A stretch of 64,000 bases of DNA from Epiperipatus broadwayi. Taxonomy: Eukaryota > Onychophora > Udeonychophora > Euonychophora > Peripatidae. Location of the stretch: the NCBI GenBank assembly GCA_028023455.1, contig JAQFVV010006198.1, positions 34,256,736 to 34,320,735 on the forward strand. Reading direction: 5' to 3'. Below are positions 45,218-54,920 of this stretch, piece by piece (the stretch's first letter is position 1; each line of letters begins with the position of its first letter). The translations under genes were made by a program, and so were the position numbers. Under the pieces are notes generated by a model. It saw only the letters and a list, made by a program, of their open reading frames with translations. It was not told where the DNA came from and ran no database searches.

Positions 45218-47482
45218 TGTAACCGGGACGCTTGGGTCATCCGATCACATAGGGATTGTGATTCCGAAACAAACATGACATAGCGTAAAGCTTTATTTAT
45301 TTTCTTCTATCGATAACTGTTCACTATCAATACAAGGGGGTGCCAGATACGATGATTTAATTATAATTTAACTTCTCGCATCACCTTACGTCATGTCAAA
45401 ACGATTTCGAAGTCTAATCCCGCCCACAAGCTCGAACTCCCAGCATGGACCAATAGGGACACTCAGGGTCGCACTGTAATTGTTTCAAAATTACTATTAT
45501 GGTAAAAGACGCTATGATAACCAATGGAGAAGATGCTTGATTAACTAACTGATCGATCCAAGCATTGGACCGTGTCGTTGGTTATTTGGGACCAATACGA
45601 TTATTCGTCTATATCTCTAAACAATTAGAAGCTTATAAGATCATCCCCCCTATATCATACCGTCCGGTGGAATTATTTACTCCAGCTATATTTACAACTC
45701 ATTGACATTTATTTATCTTTTATAATAGGCCCTCCCAATTCTTAAATCTATCTTAAATACGGAATAAGTAAATAAATAAATAAACATCGTGACTTACGGC
45801 ACGATGTTTGTAAGAGACATTTTACAAAAAAAGCAACAAAGTTTAAGAAAGATAAATCTAAAGTAATATAATTAACTATATGCATAAATGCTAACTTTAT
45901 TAATAATCATGACGAAAAATAAAATAAAGATTTAATTATAGGAAATGACTTGAGAAATGCTCGACTTGTTTAAATACTGAACAAATTTATTTAATATAAA
46001 AAAAGCACATTGATTAAAAGTTTTATTTACACGCACACACACGCATTTACGCATTCGCACAGAAAAGAACATATTATATATCATAAAATATGGATGATAG
46101 AATATAAATTTCCTCTTTTTTTTTACATTACATTTTTGAAGGTAAGTGTTATAAATTATATGATAATAACTAGGGTCAAAGTTCATATTTGAAAAGTCCT
46201 GAGATTTAAATTTTAGGAATTGCATAGTGTTTGATTTTACGAAGGTTGAGATTACAATAATAAGTTACAATAATAAGTTTTAAATATAATGAATTACGGA
46301 ATATTTTATAGTTTAATTTGCGAAATCAAAGTTAGTTAATTATGAGATTGCCTTTTTTAAAAGTTTACGTATGGAATGAATGAAAGCATAAAAAAAATAA
46401 AGTGTTTACCTAGGATTTTGGCTTATTCTTCCGCTGCTTCTAACTAAGTGGAGGTTTGAACATGGGAGATGATGTTTTCCATAAGGAGATTGTTCATTTC
46501 TTTTAAAGTTGAGCGTAATAAATCAGGATGATTCATGTGTTTCACGGAACATTATTGAACTGGTTGGAGCACTAATTTTAGATGGTAATGTTATTAAGTA
46601 TTCATAGCGACGGAGATGTTCTGGTGGCGGAGCGTCGATCAATAACTGAAGGGTTTCCTAGCCCCTCATGACAGTCGACGCTCTAAATATTAATTTCATA
46701 TCGATCATCTTGAAAACGGGTAGCACAAACGAAGTATTTTGAATTAAATTGAATTTTGAGAAAGTTGAACAAAATTTGATAATTTGACTTAGCTTCTCTT
46801 AATTAATTTTTCATTTTTTTTTTTTTTCAACAAACTTTTTGCTTGATATTTATATGGGTTGGATCTTATCTGAGGATCGAATCTCCCCCCAGAGTTCCAT
46901 GTTCTTAGAGTTGTCGTTGGGGTCCGTGTCCTACTCAATCCATGTGCTTAAGGCAATCTTATGTTTAGGCAATCTCATATTGCAATCTCAGTTAACAAAC
47001 TTATATTCATTCACACCTTGGATGCATACGTGTGTGCGTGTTTTACGAGAACAATGTAATTTACATTAGCTAAAAGTCGAGCATTTAATCTTTCTCAAAA
47101 TCATTTCTATAAGCTTTTACTTTTACTACAATTATAATTTTAAAATATCCCTTTTTAGTTACCCCTGTGGCATATACAAGTATAAATTATTTATTGATAT
47201 TTATAATGGCATATTATTTTTCATTTTAGAGAATATTATTTTAGTAAATTATGTTAAAGCCTTAAATTATTTAATTAGACATATTAATATTTTATTTTAC
47301 AAGTGTATTTTAGAAAGTATGGAAAGAAAACTATATCTATTTTTTATCATAAGTTGTAAGAAAATAAAATAGAGTATTTTACATTGCTTGAGTGTGTGTG
47401 TGTTTACATATACCGACTTTGTCTCGGTATAATATATCTAACTTTCCTCGGTTCAAACCCTATGTAACACTATTCCGTTACA
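45218..47482. mobile_element. Solo-LTR-like insertion in the left PLE copy
   Basis: The 2265-bp insertion begins TGTAACCGGG, ends CCGTTACA, and is flanked by the 4-bp target duplication TTAT (45214-45217 and 47483-47486). Removing it and one TTAT restores the PLE end exactly as seen in the right copy (GACTATTTTATATAGTC). TG...CA ends with a short inverted TGTAAC and a 4-bp duplication fit an LTR of a Ty3-type retrotransposon left after LTR recombination. It is GC-richer than its surroundings and has no long frame. No internal LTR boundary or polyprotein was found. A non-autonomous element with the same end type is an alternative. Confidence 0.75.
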
Positions 47483-47698
47483 TTATATAGTCTTTTTCAA
47501 GGCACACTAAATATATATAATAATAAATATTACATTCCAAAAAAAAAAAAAAAAATTATTAAAAATTACAAAATATATTCACAATCAAAAATTCACCTTA
47601 TCTCACTCCCCTTTTCTATTGCAAACAATTACAACAATCACAAAAAAACCTTTTTAAAAATATATATATATCCTTTAAAACATTCAATTAATAACTTA

Positions 47699-48890
47699 TT
47701 ATTTTCTTTTCTCTTTTTTCATTAATATTCTATTTAACTCTGGCTTTATTTCATTAATGCACATACCTTCCTTTATCATTCTTTCATTGTATGACTTAAC
47801 ACATTCCAAAGGCTTTATTTCAAAATCCCCATGCTTAAATTTATTCATGTGAATGTAAAAAGCTGAATTTTTATCGCCTAAATGCTGTTTTAATCTAGTT
47901 TTTAGTTTATTCATATTAGTCCCAACATATGTCATTTCTACATTCTTCCTAAAACAATCCAAACATTTTATCAAATAAACTGAATCCATAATCTCTAACC
48001 TATTATAGTCCCCATTATTATTAATTAAAAAATTTAAATATGCTTTCTTTTTATAAACTGGGACAAATTGAAACATTATATTTCCTAATAATCATTTTAA
48101 CTAATTTCTTAACTTTAGTAAATAAATCTTTGGATATATTGAAACCAACATAAATAACTTTTTCTCTTTTCCTATCCCTATCTAATCCCATTCTATTTTT
48201 TATTTTATTTATATTTTTATTAGAAAATAAATGTTCAACTATATCTCTAGGATAATCATTCAAAAAACATTCATTCCTAATAATATCAACCTCATTCATA
48301 AACAAATTACTATTAAAACATAACCTTAATTGCTCTAACAATTTTATTATTAACAATATTAATTTTACTATAATTATCAATATACTGAAAACCAATTATT
48401 TGACAATCCAAAAAATGTTGTTTTTTTTTTATTACAGATGTTTCTATTATTACATTACCATTCCTACGAATTTTTTAAAAAATTCTAACATCCATATATT
48501 CAATAACATTAATGTATTTTTTTTCCATAGTAAACTTTATTTTTTCAACTCTACCATTAATATAATTCAAAAAATTATCTGCATTTCTTTTATTACCGTT
48601 GAAAACCATAAAATAGTCATCAACATATCTAATATAAAAAGCTGGTTTATTTCTATTATAATTAAAAAATTGCTCTTCAAACCTATACATAGATATTCCT
48701 GCCAAAAAACCACTTAGACTATTACCCATACTTAAACCCTCTTTTTGCTTATAAAATTCCTCCCCATATTTAAAAATAAGGTCCCTACAACAAATCACTA
48801 ATATCTCGTATAAAAGAAAATCCTCAATTTTTAATTTTATCCTTTCTATATAAATCCATAATATTACAAATAGCAACCTCAATTAATAAT
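47699..48890 (-). pseudogene. Left PLE copy: RT palm to GIY-YIG
   Basis: Minus-strand pieces in two to three frames. 48475-48890: EVAICNI start, CRDLIF, MGNSLSGFLAG (motif 4), YIRYVDDYFMVFNG (catalytic Asp pair) and MDVRIF. 48051-48400: connector with NEVDIIRNECF and YVGFNISKDLF. 47699-48076: a KKKAYLNFLINN connector followed by a GIY-YIG domain (SVYLIKCLDC, YVGTNMNKLKTRLKQHL, then SYNERMIKEGMCINEIKPEL). RT copies the RNA and the endonuclease nicks the target in PLE transposition. The N-terminal part of RT is missing and frames are broken, so this copy is inactive. The GIY-YIG reads YL-I and YVG with R and H residues downstream, as in Penelope-type domains. Confidence 0.8.
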
Positions 48891-48929
48891 TTGGAATTTG
48901 AATTAAAAAACATATAATAAAAAGAAGGG

Positions 48930-50529
48930 GAATAATTGTAGGTTTAATGAATGATATATTATTAGAAATATGTGTGATAAATATGGGGGTTTATTATTTT
49001 TAAAAGGGGATAAAACATTGAGTATGGTTATTTTAAACAAGTAAATATAATAAAGATGTGTTAACTTTATTAAAGGAAGAATGTTTTGTAAAAATTAATA
49101 AAGTTGAAAGTATGTTAATGAATAAAAATGTTAATAATATATTAACTTTAATCTATGAAAAAGGTTGTATGGAAAAATTACTCATGCTTAGATTAAAAAG
49201 AATAGATATAAAATGTGCCCAAATTTATGGTTTGCCTAAGATTCATAAGCCTGACATTTCGATGAGACCAATTATTAGTAGTAATACTACGAAAAAATTT
49301 CGAAGTGGATGTATAACATTACTTGAAACAAATTGTGTTAATAATTGTATACAGTTTATTAGTAAATTAAAAAAATTTTTAGATGATAAGGTTTTTAAAA
49401 AATTGTTTTTTGTAAAGTTAGATATAGATAGTATGTATACTAACATTGATCCAGAGGTTGCTATTTGTAACATTATGGATTTATATAGAAAGGATGAAGG
49501 GGTAAAATTAAAAATTGAATGTTTTCGTTTACATGAGATATTAGTGATTTGTTGTAGGGACCTTATTTTTATATATGGGATGAATTTTATAAGCAAAAAG
49601 AGGGTTTAAATATGGGTAATAGTCTAAGTGGTTTTTTGGCAGGAATATATATGTATAGGTTTGAAAAGCAATTTTTTAATTATAATATGAATAAATCAGT
49701 TTTTTATGTTAGATATGTTGATGACTATTTTATGGTTTTCAATGGTAATAAAAGAAATGCAGATAATTTTTTGAATTATATTAATGGTAGAATTGAAAAA
49801 ATGGTTACTATGGAAAAAGAATATATGGATGTTAGAATTTTAGAAACATCTATGTTTAGAAAGAAAAAATTTTTTGGATTGTCAAATAATTGTTTTTCAG
49901 ATATTGATAATCATAGTAAAATTAATATTGTTAATAATAAAATTGTTACAGCAATTAAGTTTTGTTCAAATAGTAATTTGTTTAAGAATGAGGTTAATAT
50001 TATTAGGAATGAATGTTTTTTTTGAATGATTGTCTTAGGGGTGTAGTTGAACATTTATTTTCTAATAAAAATAAAATAAAAAATAGAATTGGATTAGATA
50101 GGAATAGAGAAAAAGTGTTTTATGTTGGTTTCAATCAATATATCCAAAGATTTATTTATTAAAGTTAAGAAATTAGTTAAAATGATTAATAGGAAATATA
50201 ATGTTTCAATTTGTCCAGTTTATAAAAAGAAAGCAAGTTTACATTTTTTAATTAATAATAATGGGGACTATAATAGGTTAGAGATTATGAATTCAGTTTA
50301 TTTGATAAAATGTTTGGATGGTTTTAGAAAGAATATAGAAATGACATATGTTGGGATTAGTAAGAATAAATTAAAAACTAGATTAAAACAGCATTTAGGT
50401 GATAAAAATCCTGCTGTTTACATTCACATGAATAAATTTAGGCATGGGGATTTTGAAATAAAGCCTTTGGAATGTGTTAAATCATACAATGAAAGTATGA
50501 TAAAGGAAAGTATGCGATTAATAAAATGA
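48930..50529 (+). pseudogene. Right PLE copy: RT and GIY-YIG
   Basis: Starts further upstream than the left copy: a broken KGDKTLSMVILNK stretch (typical DKGxxTVVxxK of PLE RT) near 49000, then 49058-49609 with AQIYGLPKIHKPDISMRPII and KLDIDSMYTNIDPEVA (motifs 1-3). 49612-50025 has MGNSLSGFLAG and YVRYVDDYFMVFNG. After a frameshift near 50025, 50122-50529 holds the connector CPVYKKKASLHFLINN and the GIY-YIG domain (SVYLIKCLDG, YVGISKNKLKTRLKQHLGD). A stop after KRV (49609) and the frameshifts inactivate it. No intact N-terminal extension is visible. Confidence 0.8.
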
Positions 50530-50777
50530 ATAGAATGTTAATGGAAAAAGTGAAAAGAAAATAATAGGTTATTAATTGAATGTTTTAAAGGTTATATATA
50601 GATTTTTTTTTAAAAAAAAAGGTTTTTTGTGATTATGTTGTGATTGTTTGCAATAGGAAAGGGGAGTGAGATAAGGTGAATTTTTGATTGTGAATATATT
50701 TTGTAATTTTTAATTAGGAATATATTTTGTAATTTTTAATTAGTTTTGTTTTTTTTTTTTTTTAAAAAGTGATATTT

Positions 50778-50915
50778 ATTATTATATATATATTTTTTAG
50801 TGTGCCTTGAAAAAGACTATATAAAATAGTTGAAACATTGGATTTTTTATTGATGATTATAGTCATATAAAAAAGCAAGTTTTTAAAACAAGGAGCTTGT
50901 TTGTTTATTTATATA
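50778..50915 (+). repeat. PLE 3' terminal region with conserved hairpin
   Basis: GTGCCTTGAAAAAGACTAT and AATAGTTGAAACATTGG form a hairpin (GACTAT with ATAGTT) followed by GAAAC. The same sequence, inverted, ends the left copy. The hairpin layout resembles that in SINE S1 and the 36.6-kb palindrome. Confidence 0.55.
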
Positions 50916-51139
50916 TTGGATATTTATGAACTATTTTGGAAAGAAGAACTGTGTGGTTAATATATTAAATTTTATTCTTAGCTATTCACAGAATTTTTAA
51001 GATACTAGCATGTCTGGGATTTGAAATGTAATAGTGTATTTTATATCTTTCCATATCATCTTCAATGCTCTCTCTGCCATCACAGATTCTAGCAAACTAC
51101 TTAAAACATTTTCAAGATTCATAGTTCCATGCACCGTTT
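50916..51139. other. No recognised feature
   Basis: AT-rich. The words CTCTCTGCCATCACAGATTC and ACAAACTACTTAAAACAT-like sequence were not matched elsewhere. Confidence 0.4.
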
Positions 51140-51286
51140 GAATCACCAAAACATCACAAGATCACCATTTCCTATGCTTACACAAGTTGTTGTTAGCAGT
51201 AGCCAACTCCATACAGTAGAGCAAACCAGAATAATCAACGGATGCAAGGGGGTTTACTGCATAAAATCCCTATCTAGTGCCTACCC

Positions 51287-51345
51287 ATCCAATATCCCCA
51301 GATTAGTTTCTTGCTTGTGGCTTTCATCAGTGAGGAGCCTTGGAT
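51287..51345 (-). ncRNA. Hammerhead motif, family B copy 3
   Basis: Minus strand: ATCCAA, loop, CCTCA, CTGATGA, AAGCCACAAGCAA, GAAA, CTAATC, TGGGG, loop, TTGGAT. Helix I is complete. Helix II has lost one pair (AGC with GCA), and the cleavage triplet reads ATC instead of GTC. Core bases intact. Confidence 0.6.
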
Positions 51346-51519
51346 CTAAGAGTACTGCACCAAATCTTAGGATCTAATGCAATCCTCCAACAGCGACCTT
51401 TTACCTATTTACTTAACTATAAAGCTAGGAGCTCAAGATAAAATCACATTAATGTTTTTAATTCAAGCTCATTCGCCTGTATAGTATTGGATCCTAAGAT
51501 CTACATGCAGTACTCTCAG

Positions 51520-51576
51520 ATACAAAGCTCCTCACTAATGAAAGCCACAAGCTAGAAATTCATCTGGAGATGAATG
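51520..51576 (+). ncRNA. Hammerhead motif, family B copy 4, decayed
   Basis: CTCCTCA, CTAATGA (one core change), AAGCCACAAGCTA (helix II AGC with GCT), GAAA, TTCATC, TGGAG. Helix I distal pairing is lost. Probably inactive. Confidence 0.5.
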
Positions 51577-51720
51577 AGTAGGAACTAGATAGGGATTTTA
51601 TGCACCATAGCTTCTTGCGTCCATTGATTATTCTTACCTGTATTAGTTGGTACTACTATATGGAGAGTTTACTACTGCTAATAACAGCTTGTGTAAGTAT
51701 AGGAAATGGTGATTTTATAT

Positions 51721-51929
51721 CATTACTGCCTATGGGATGAAGGTGATTGGTTTTCGATAAACCAAGGACACCAAAATTTATAGTTGCTGAACTGGATTCA
51801 CATCTATATGACTATGCAGGTGAGTTTGCATTGAAAACAATGTATTTTTATCTTGATCTCCTAGCTTTATAATTAATTAAATAGGTAAAAGGTGGCTGCT
51901 GAAGAGAAGCATTAGATAAAAAATCTAGG
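51721..51929. other. No supported gene
   Basis: Less AT-rich than average. CTATAAAGCTAGGAGCTCA near 51419 and CTCCTAGCTTTATAATTAAT near 51862 are mirrored words, so an outer inverted repeat extends here. Confidence 0.45.
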
Positions 51930-52102
51930 TGCAGTGCTCTCAGATCCAAGGTTCCTCACTGATGAAAGCCACAATCTAGAAGCTAGTCTGGGGATTTTGA
52001 ATAAGTAGGCATGAGATAGAGATTTTACGCACTAAACCTTTTAGCATACCTTGATAACTCTGACTTGCACTGAGTGGCACTACTGTATGGAGAGTTTGTT
52101 CC
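51930..52102 (+). mobile_element. Family B element, copy 5
   Basis: GCAGTGCTCTCAGATCCAAG, the hammerhead motif, then GAGATAGAGATTTTACGCAC, GACTTGCACTGAGTGGCACT and ACTGTATGGAGAGTTTG match the other copies. Confidence 0.7.
51944..52002 (+). ncRNA. Hammerhead motif, family B copy 5
   Basis: ATCCAA, loop GGTT, CCTCA, CTGATGA, AAGCCACAATCTA, GAAG (GAAA expected), CTAGTC, TGGGG, loop, TTGAAT. Helix I proximal arm and first core are intact. One change in the second core and a weakened helix II suggest loss of activity. Confidence 0.55.
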
Positions 52103-52502
52103 TGCATACACAGTTTGAATTATTTCAAATGTTTCACTAACAGTTTTTCCCAATTTGAAACAAAATTTTATGTTAGTATGTTATTCCATTGTGGATTAAA
52201 ATACTTAACACACTACTATATTTCATGTCATGTGCTAAATAGCTACACTATGTCACTAAATAACACGTTGATTCAGAGATGGCACTGGAAGCTTGAAGAG
52301 GGAATCATTCACTTTTTCAAAGAGACACATTGCATATACATCACTGATATTCTTTCAAGATTATTTTTTTATTATCTCATATCTATACGTCTAAAGACCA
52401 ACTTTTTTGCCTTGTTTTTTTCTTCTAAACATTCATTATTACGCCTACATATAAGTTCCACTCCAAACACCCTATTGAATTAATAAATCAGTATTAAAAA
52501 AA

Positions 52503-52710
52503 ATAAAACAGGTGAAACTCTCCATACAGTAGTGCCACTCAGTGTAAGCCAGAATAATCAATGGATACCAGAATATTTATGAAAGCCACAAGCTAGAAAC
52601 TAGTCTGTGGATATTGGATGAGTAGGTACTAAATAGGGATTTTATGCAGAAACCTTCTGGTATCCATTGATTACTCTGACTTGCACTGAGTGGCGCTACT
52701 GTAGGGAGAA
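52503..52710. mobile_element. Family B, inverted composite copy 6
   Basis: The left part is a minus-strand 3' end (AAACTCTCCATACAGTAGTG, AATCAATGGATACCAGAAT). The right part is a plus-strand copy that begins inside the hammerhead (ATGAAAGCCACAAGCTAGAA, ACTAGTCTGTGGATATTGGA) and runs to GAGTGGCGCTACTGTAGGGA. The ribozyme 5' half is missing. A small head-to-head dimer. Confidence 0.65.
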
Positions 52711-52729
52711 ATGAGATGCAAAAAGTAAA

Positions 52730-53330
52730 ATGAAAATGTTTGGTAGATTGCAGTTTATGGATAATAAAAGAATAGCCAAAATAGTATTTAATTGAGTTAT
52801 GAGTAAAGGGCAGGTAACAAGATGGGTGAGAAAGGTAATACGGTATGCAAAAGATTTGGATAAAGAATTTATATCAGTATATACAAAAGATGGGGTGATT
52901 GTGTTATAGTGGTAAAGAATGGGATATAGATTTATTAATAAAGAATAGGGAGTTAGAGAGATGGAGAACTAGTATGGTGAATAAAAAAAGTTCAAATATA
53001 TATAGAAATAAACAATATTAGGTGCGAGTTAATATATAATAGTAAAGAAAATAGTTTATTGTTTAAGGCTCGAACGGGATCTTTAGCAACCTGAGAATAT
53101 ACATGTAAATGGAAAAATATGGGTGATTTAGTCTGTAAATTATGTAAGGAAGGAATAGAAAATATTAGGCATCTGTTAATTGAATGTAAATGCTTGAAAA
53201 CAGAAAGGGTACATATAATGAAGTTATGGAAGAATAAATATGAAAAAAGTGATTATACATAAAGTGGATTATTGGTTTTTATGTTGGGTTGGAAAAAGAT
53301 AAGGGGGATTTAGATACAAAGGCCATAGAG
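52730..53330 (+). pseudogene. LINE C-terminal zinc-knuckle remnant
   Basis: The clearest frame near 53060-53210 reads LLFKARTGSLAT, CKWKNMGDLVCKLCKEGIEN then IRHLLIECKCLKTER. This matches the C-terminal region of many LINEs: LxFKxRTGxL followed by a C-x2-C ... H ... C zinc knuckle (CxxC...HLLxEC). Upstream and downstream frames are broken. RT was not found. The LINE clade is uncertain. Confidence 0.6.
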
Positions 53331-54209
53331 TTGACAAAGATTATGTTGTGGAAATGGGATGGAGCAGAATATGGGAAAACTTAGACTGGGGAATGGAAAA
53401 TAAAGTGGCTAACAGGTTTCTCTGGGCATAATTGTTGAGAGAGTATTGACTCCGTTTAAGGAGAAGCTACAGTACATCACATCTATTTTAACAGCTTGAG
53501 CAGGCATAGGAAATGGTAATCATGTAATGATTAAAAAATTCTTGCTAGTAATGCCAAATTAAATTATCTTTATTATGAACATTGTTATTACAACATATTT
53601 ATTTAATGATTTATTGCATGAAAAGTCATAGGGAATTTGCAAATGGTTTAATGAAGTACATTTTTAAAAAAAATCATATTAATTTAACTTTGTTTAACAT
53701 AATTTCAAGGAAGTTTCATTATGACATTTACTTATATTGATGGAAAAGGTCCTTTTGTTTTTTATGTTGGGAATATCTTTGTTGTTTTAGTTAGGTAGCA
53801 AAAAATTTAACAGAAGAATCTGTCAGATAATTTATATATGGCATGTTTATAAAAGCATACTATATGTAGTAAAATTAAGGTGTGTACAGTATTTTTTTAG
53901 AAAAATTCTTATCATAATTTTAGCTGTCATATAGCGTTTGCTTTCAATTAAGCAGAGTAGGTAATTACTTTATTTTATCACTTTTATTCTTCTGATTATT
54001 CTTGTTTTCCTCATCCTGTTTGCAATTGTTTTCTTTAATTGTTTTGAACATTAGCTAAGTGAAAGTTTATTCTGTGTGGTAATTTTATTGTAGCTGAGCA
54101 TGCTTTTGGCTGGTGAAGCCTGATTCACAGCACTCAGGGGACGACTGGATATGAATTGGTGATATGACTACAATGCTATTGATGAGGAAAAATAAAAGAA
54201 ATAATCAAA
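53331..54209. other. No supported gene
   Basis: An outer family B flank word (CAGCTTGAGCAGGCATAGGA) occurs near 53491. The remainder is AT-rich. Confidence 0.45.
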
Positions 54210-54300
54210 TGGCTCTGTTGCTCTGGAGTTTGTAAGAATTTCAAGTGCTGGAAATACCTGAACCGGAATTGATCAGAGAATCTTATGAATTTCTGAATGG
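54210..54300 (-). mobile_element. tRNA-like SINE family S2, copy 5
   Basis: AATGGCTCTGTTGCTCTGGA, TTTCAAGTGCTGGAAATACC, GAATTGATCAGAGAATCTTA match the S2 word set. Confidence 0.55.
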
Positions 54301-54609
54301 GGGATATTTTAATTTTTTTTTTCTTTCTAAATAATTGCAAATATTTATCCTGTAAGAAATGTATTCTGTGGTAATGCATAACTTTATCCTAATTTATGAG
54401 AATGTGATTGTATTAAAGTTAGAACATTCGTACTAGAAACTGCGGAATAAAGTTATAAATATAATTCTATGGAAAAATTGTTTAATAAAGTTAAGCAATT
54501 ATAATGTGGTTCTGGTAAAGCAGTTTTTAATTTTGTTCTCAAATTTCATTTTAAAAAAATCTCATTAAATCATTTAGTACATATTTTATATTAATGCTAT
54601 AAATGCCTA

Positions 54610-54710
54610 TGCAGTTTGGTGCAGCAACAGACTCCAAAGCTCAAGGTCTATGGATTGTGGCCTAGCTATCATTTCTGGTGCTCAAGCATATAAACTCCCA
54701 AGGAATAAAT
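54610..54710 (+). repeat. Dispersed ~100-bp repeat, copy 2
   Basis: CAACAGACTCCAAAGCTCAA, GTCTATGGATTGTGGCC, TGGTGCTCAAGC and CCCAAGGAATAAATCATT parallel 690-800. Confidence 0.5.
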
Positions 54711-54920
54711 CATTTGATTATTATTATTAATGGCATAATAACCTTTGTTATCCTTTTCATTGTTTATAGTAACTTGGCTGAAATGTTTCTAATGTTAGCG
54801 AAAGAAAAGGTTTTTATAATTATTATTATTAAGTTTAAGGTGAGTGCATTTTCGATGTCGAACATTATGCTGTAGTATACCCAGCAAACTCATGAATTTT
54901 TGTGGCGATGATGTTTTAGC

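Larger units (their letters stand above)
45127..50915. mobile_element. Two Penelope-like elements joined head to head
   Basis: A minus-strand copy (45127-48890, minus the insertion at 45218-47482) and a plus-strand copy (about 48900-50915) form an inverted pair. The 3' untranslated ends mirror each other down to the last bases (TTGTTTATTTATATA on the right, its complement on the left). Both carry RT with a YVDD motif and a GIY-YIG endonuclease. Both lack the N-terminal part, and the left starts inside the RT. Inverted, 5'-truncated partner copies are a known habit of PLE insertions. Both copies are broken by frameshifts. Confidence 0.85.
51140..51720. mobile_element. Family B palindrome (copies 3 and 4)
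   Basis: Outer words ATCACCATTTCCTATGCTTA and CACAAGTTGTTGTTAGCAGT at left are mirrored at right (CTGCTAATAACAGCTTGTGT, AGTATAGGAAATGGTGAT). Inside, a minus copy (51190-51356) and a plus copy (51512-51676) of family B face head to head. The centre keeps mirrored AAATCTTAGGATC words. Each arm carries a hammerhead motif. Confidence 0.7.

Noticed and set aside
45932-46225. 97-codon minus-strand frame inside the LTR-like insertion
   Set aside because: Overlaps an equally open plus-strand frame, low complexity, no domain.
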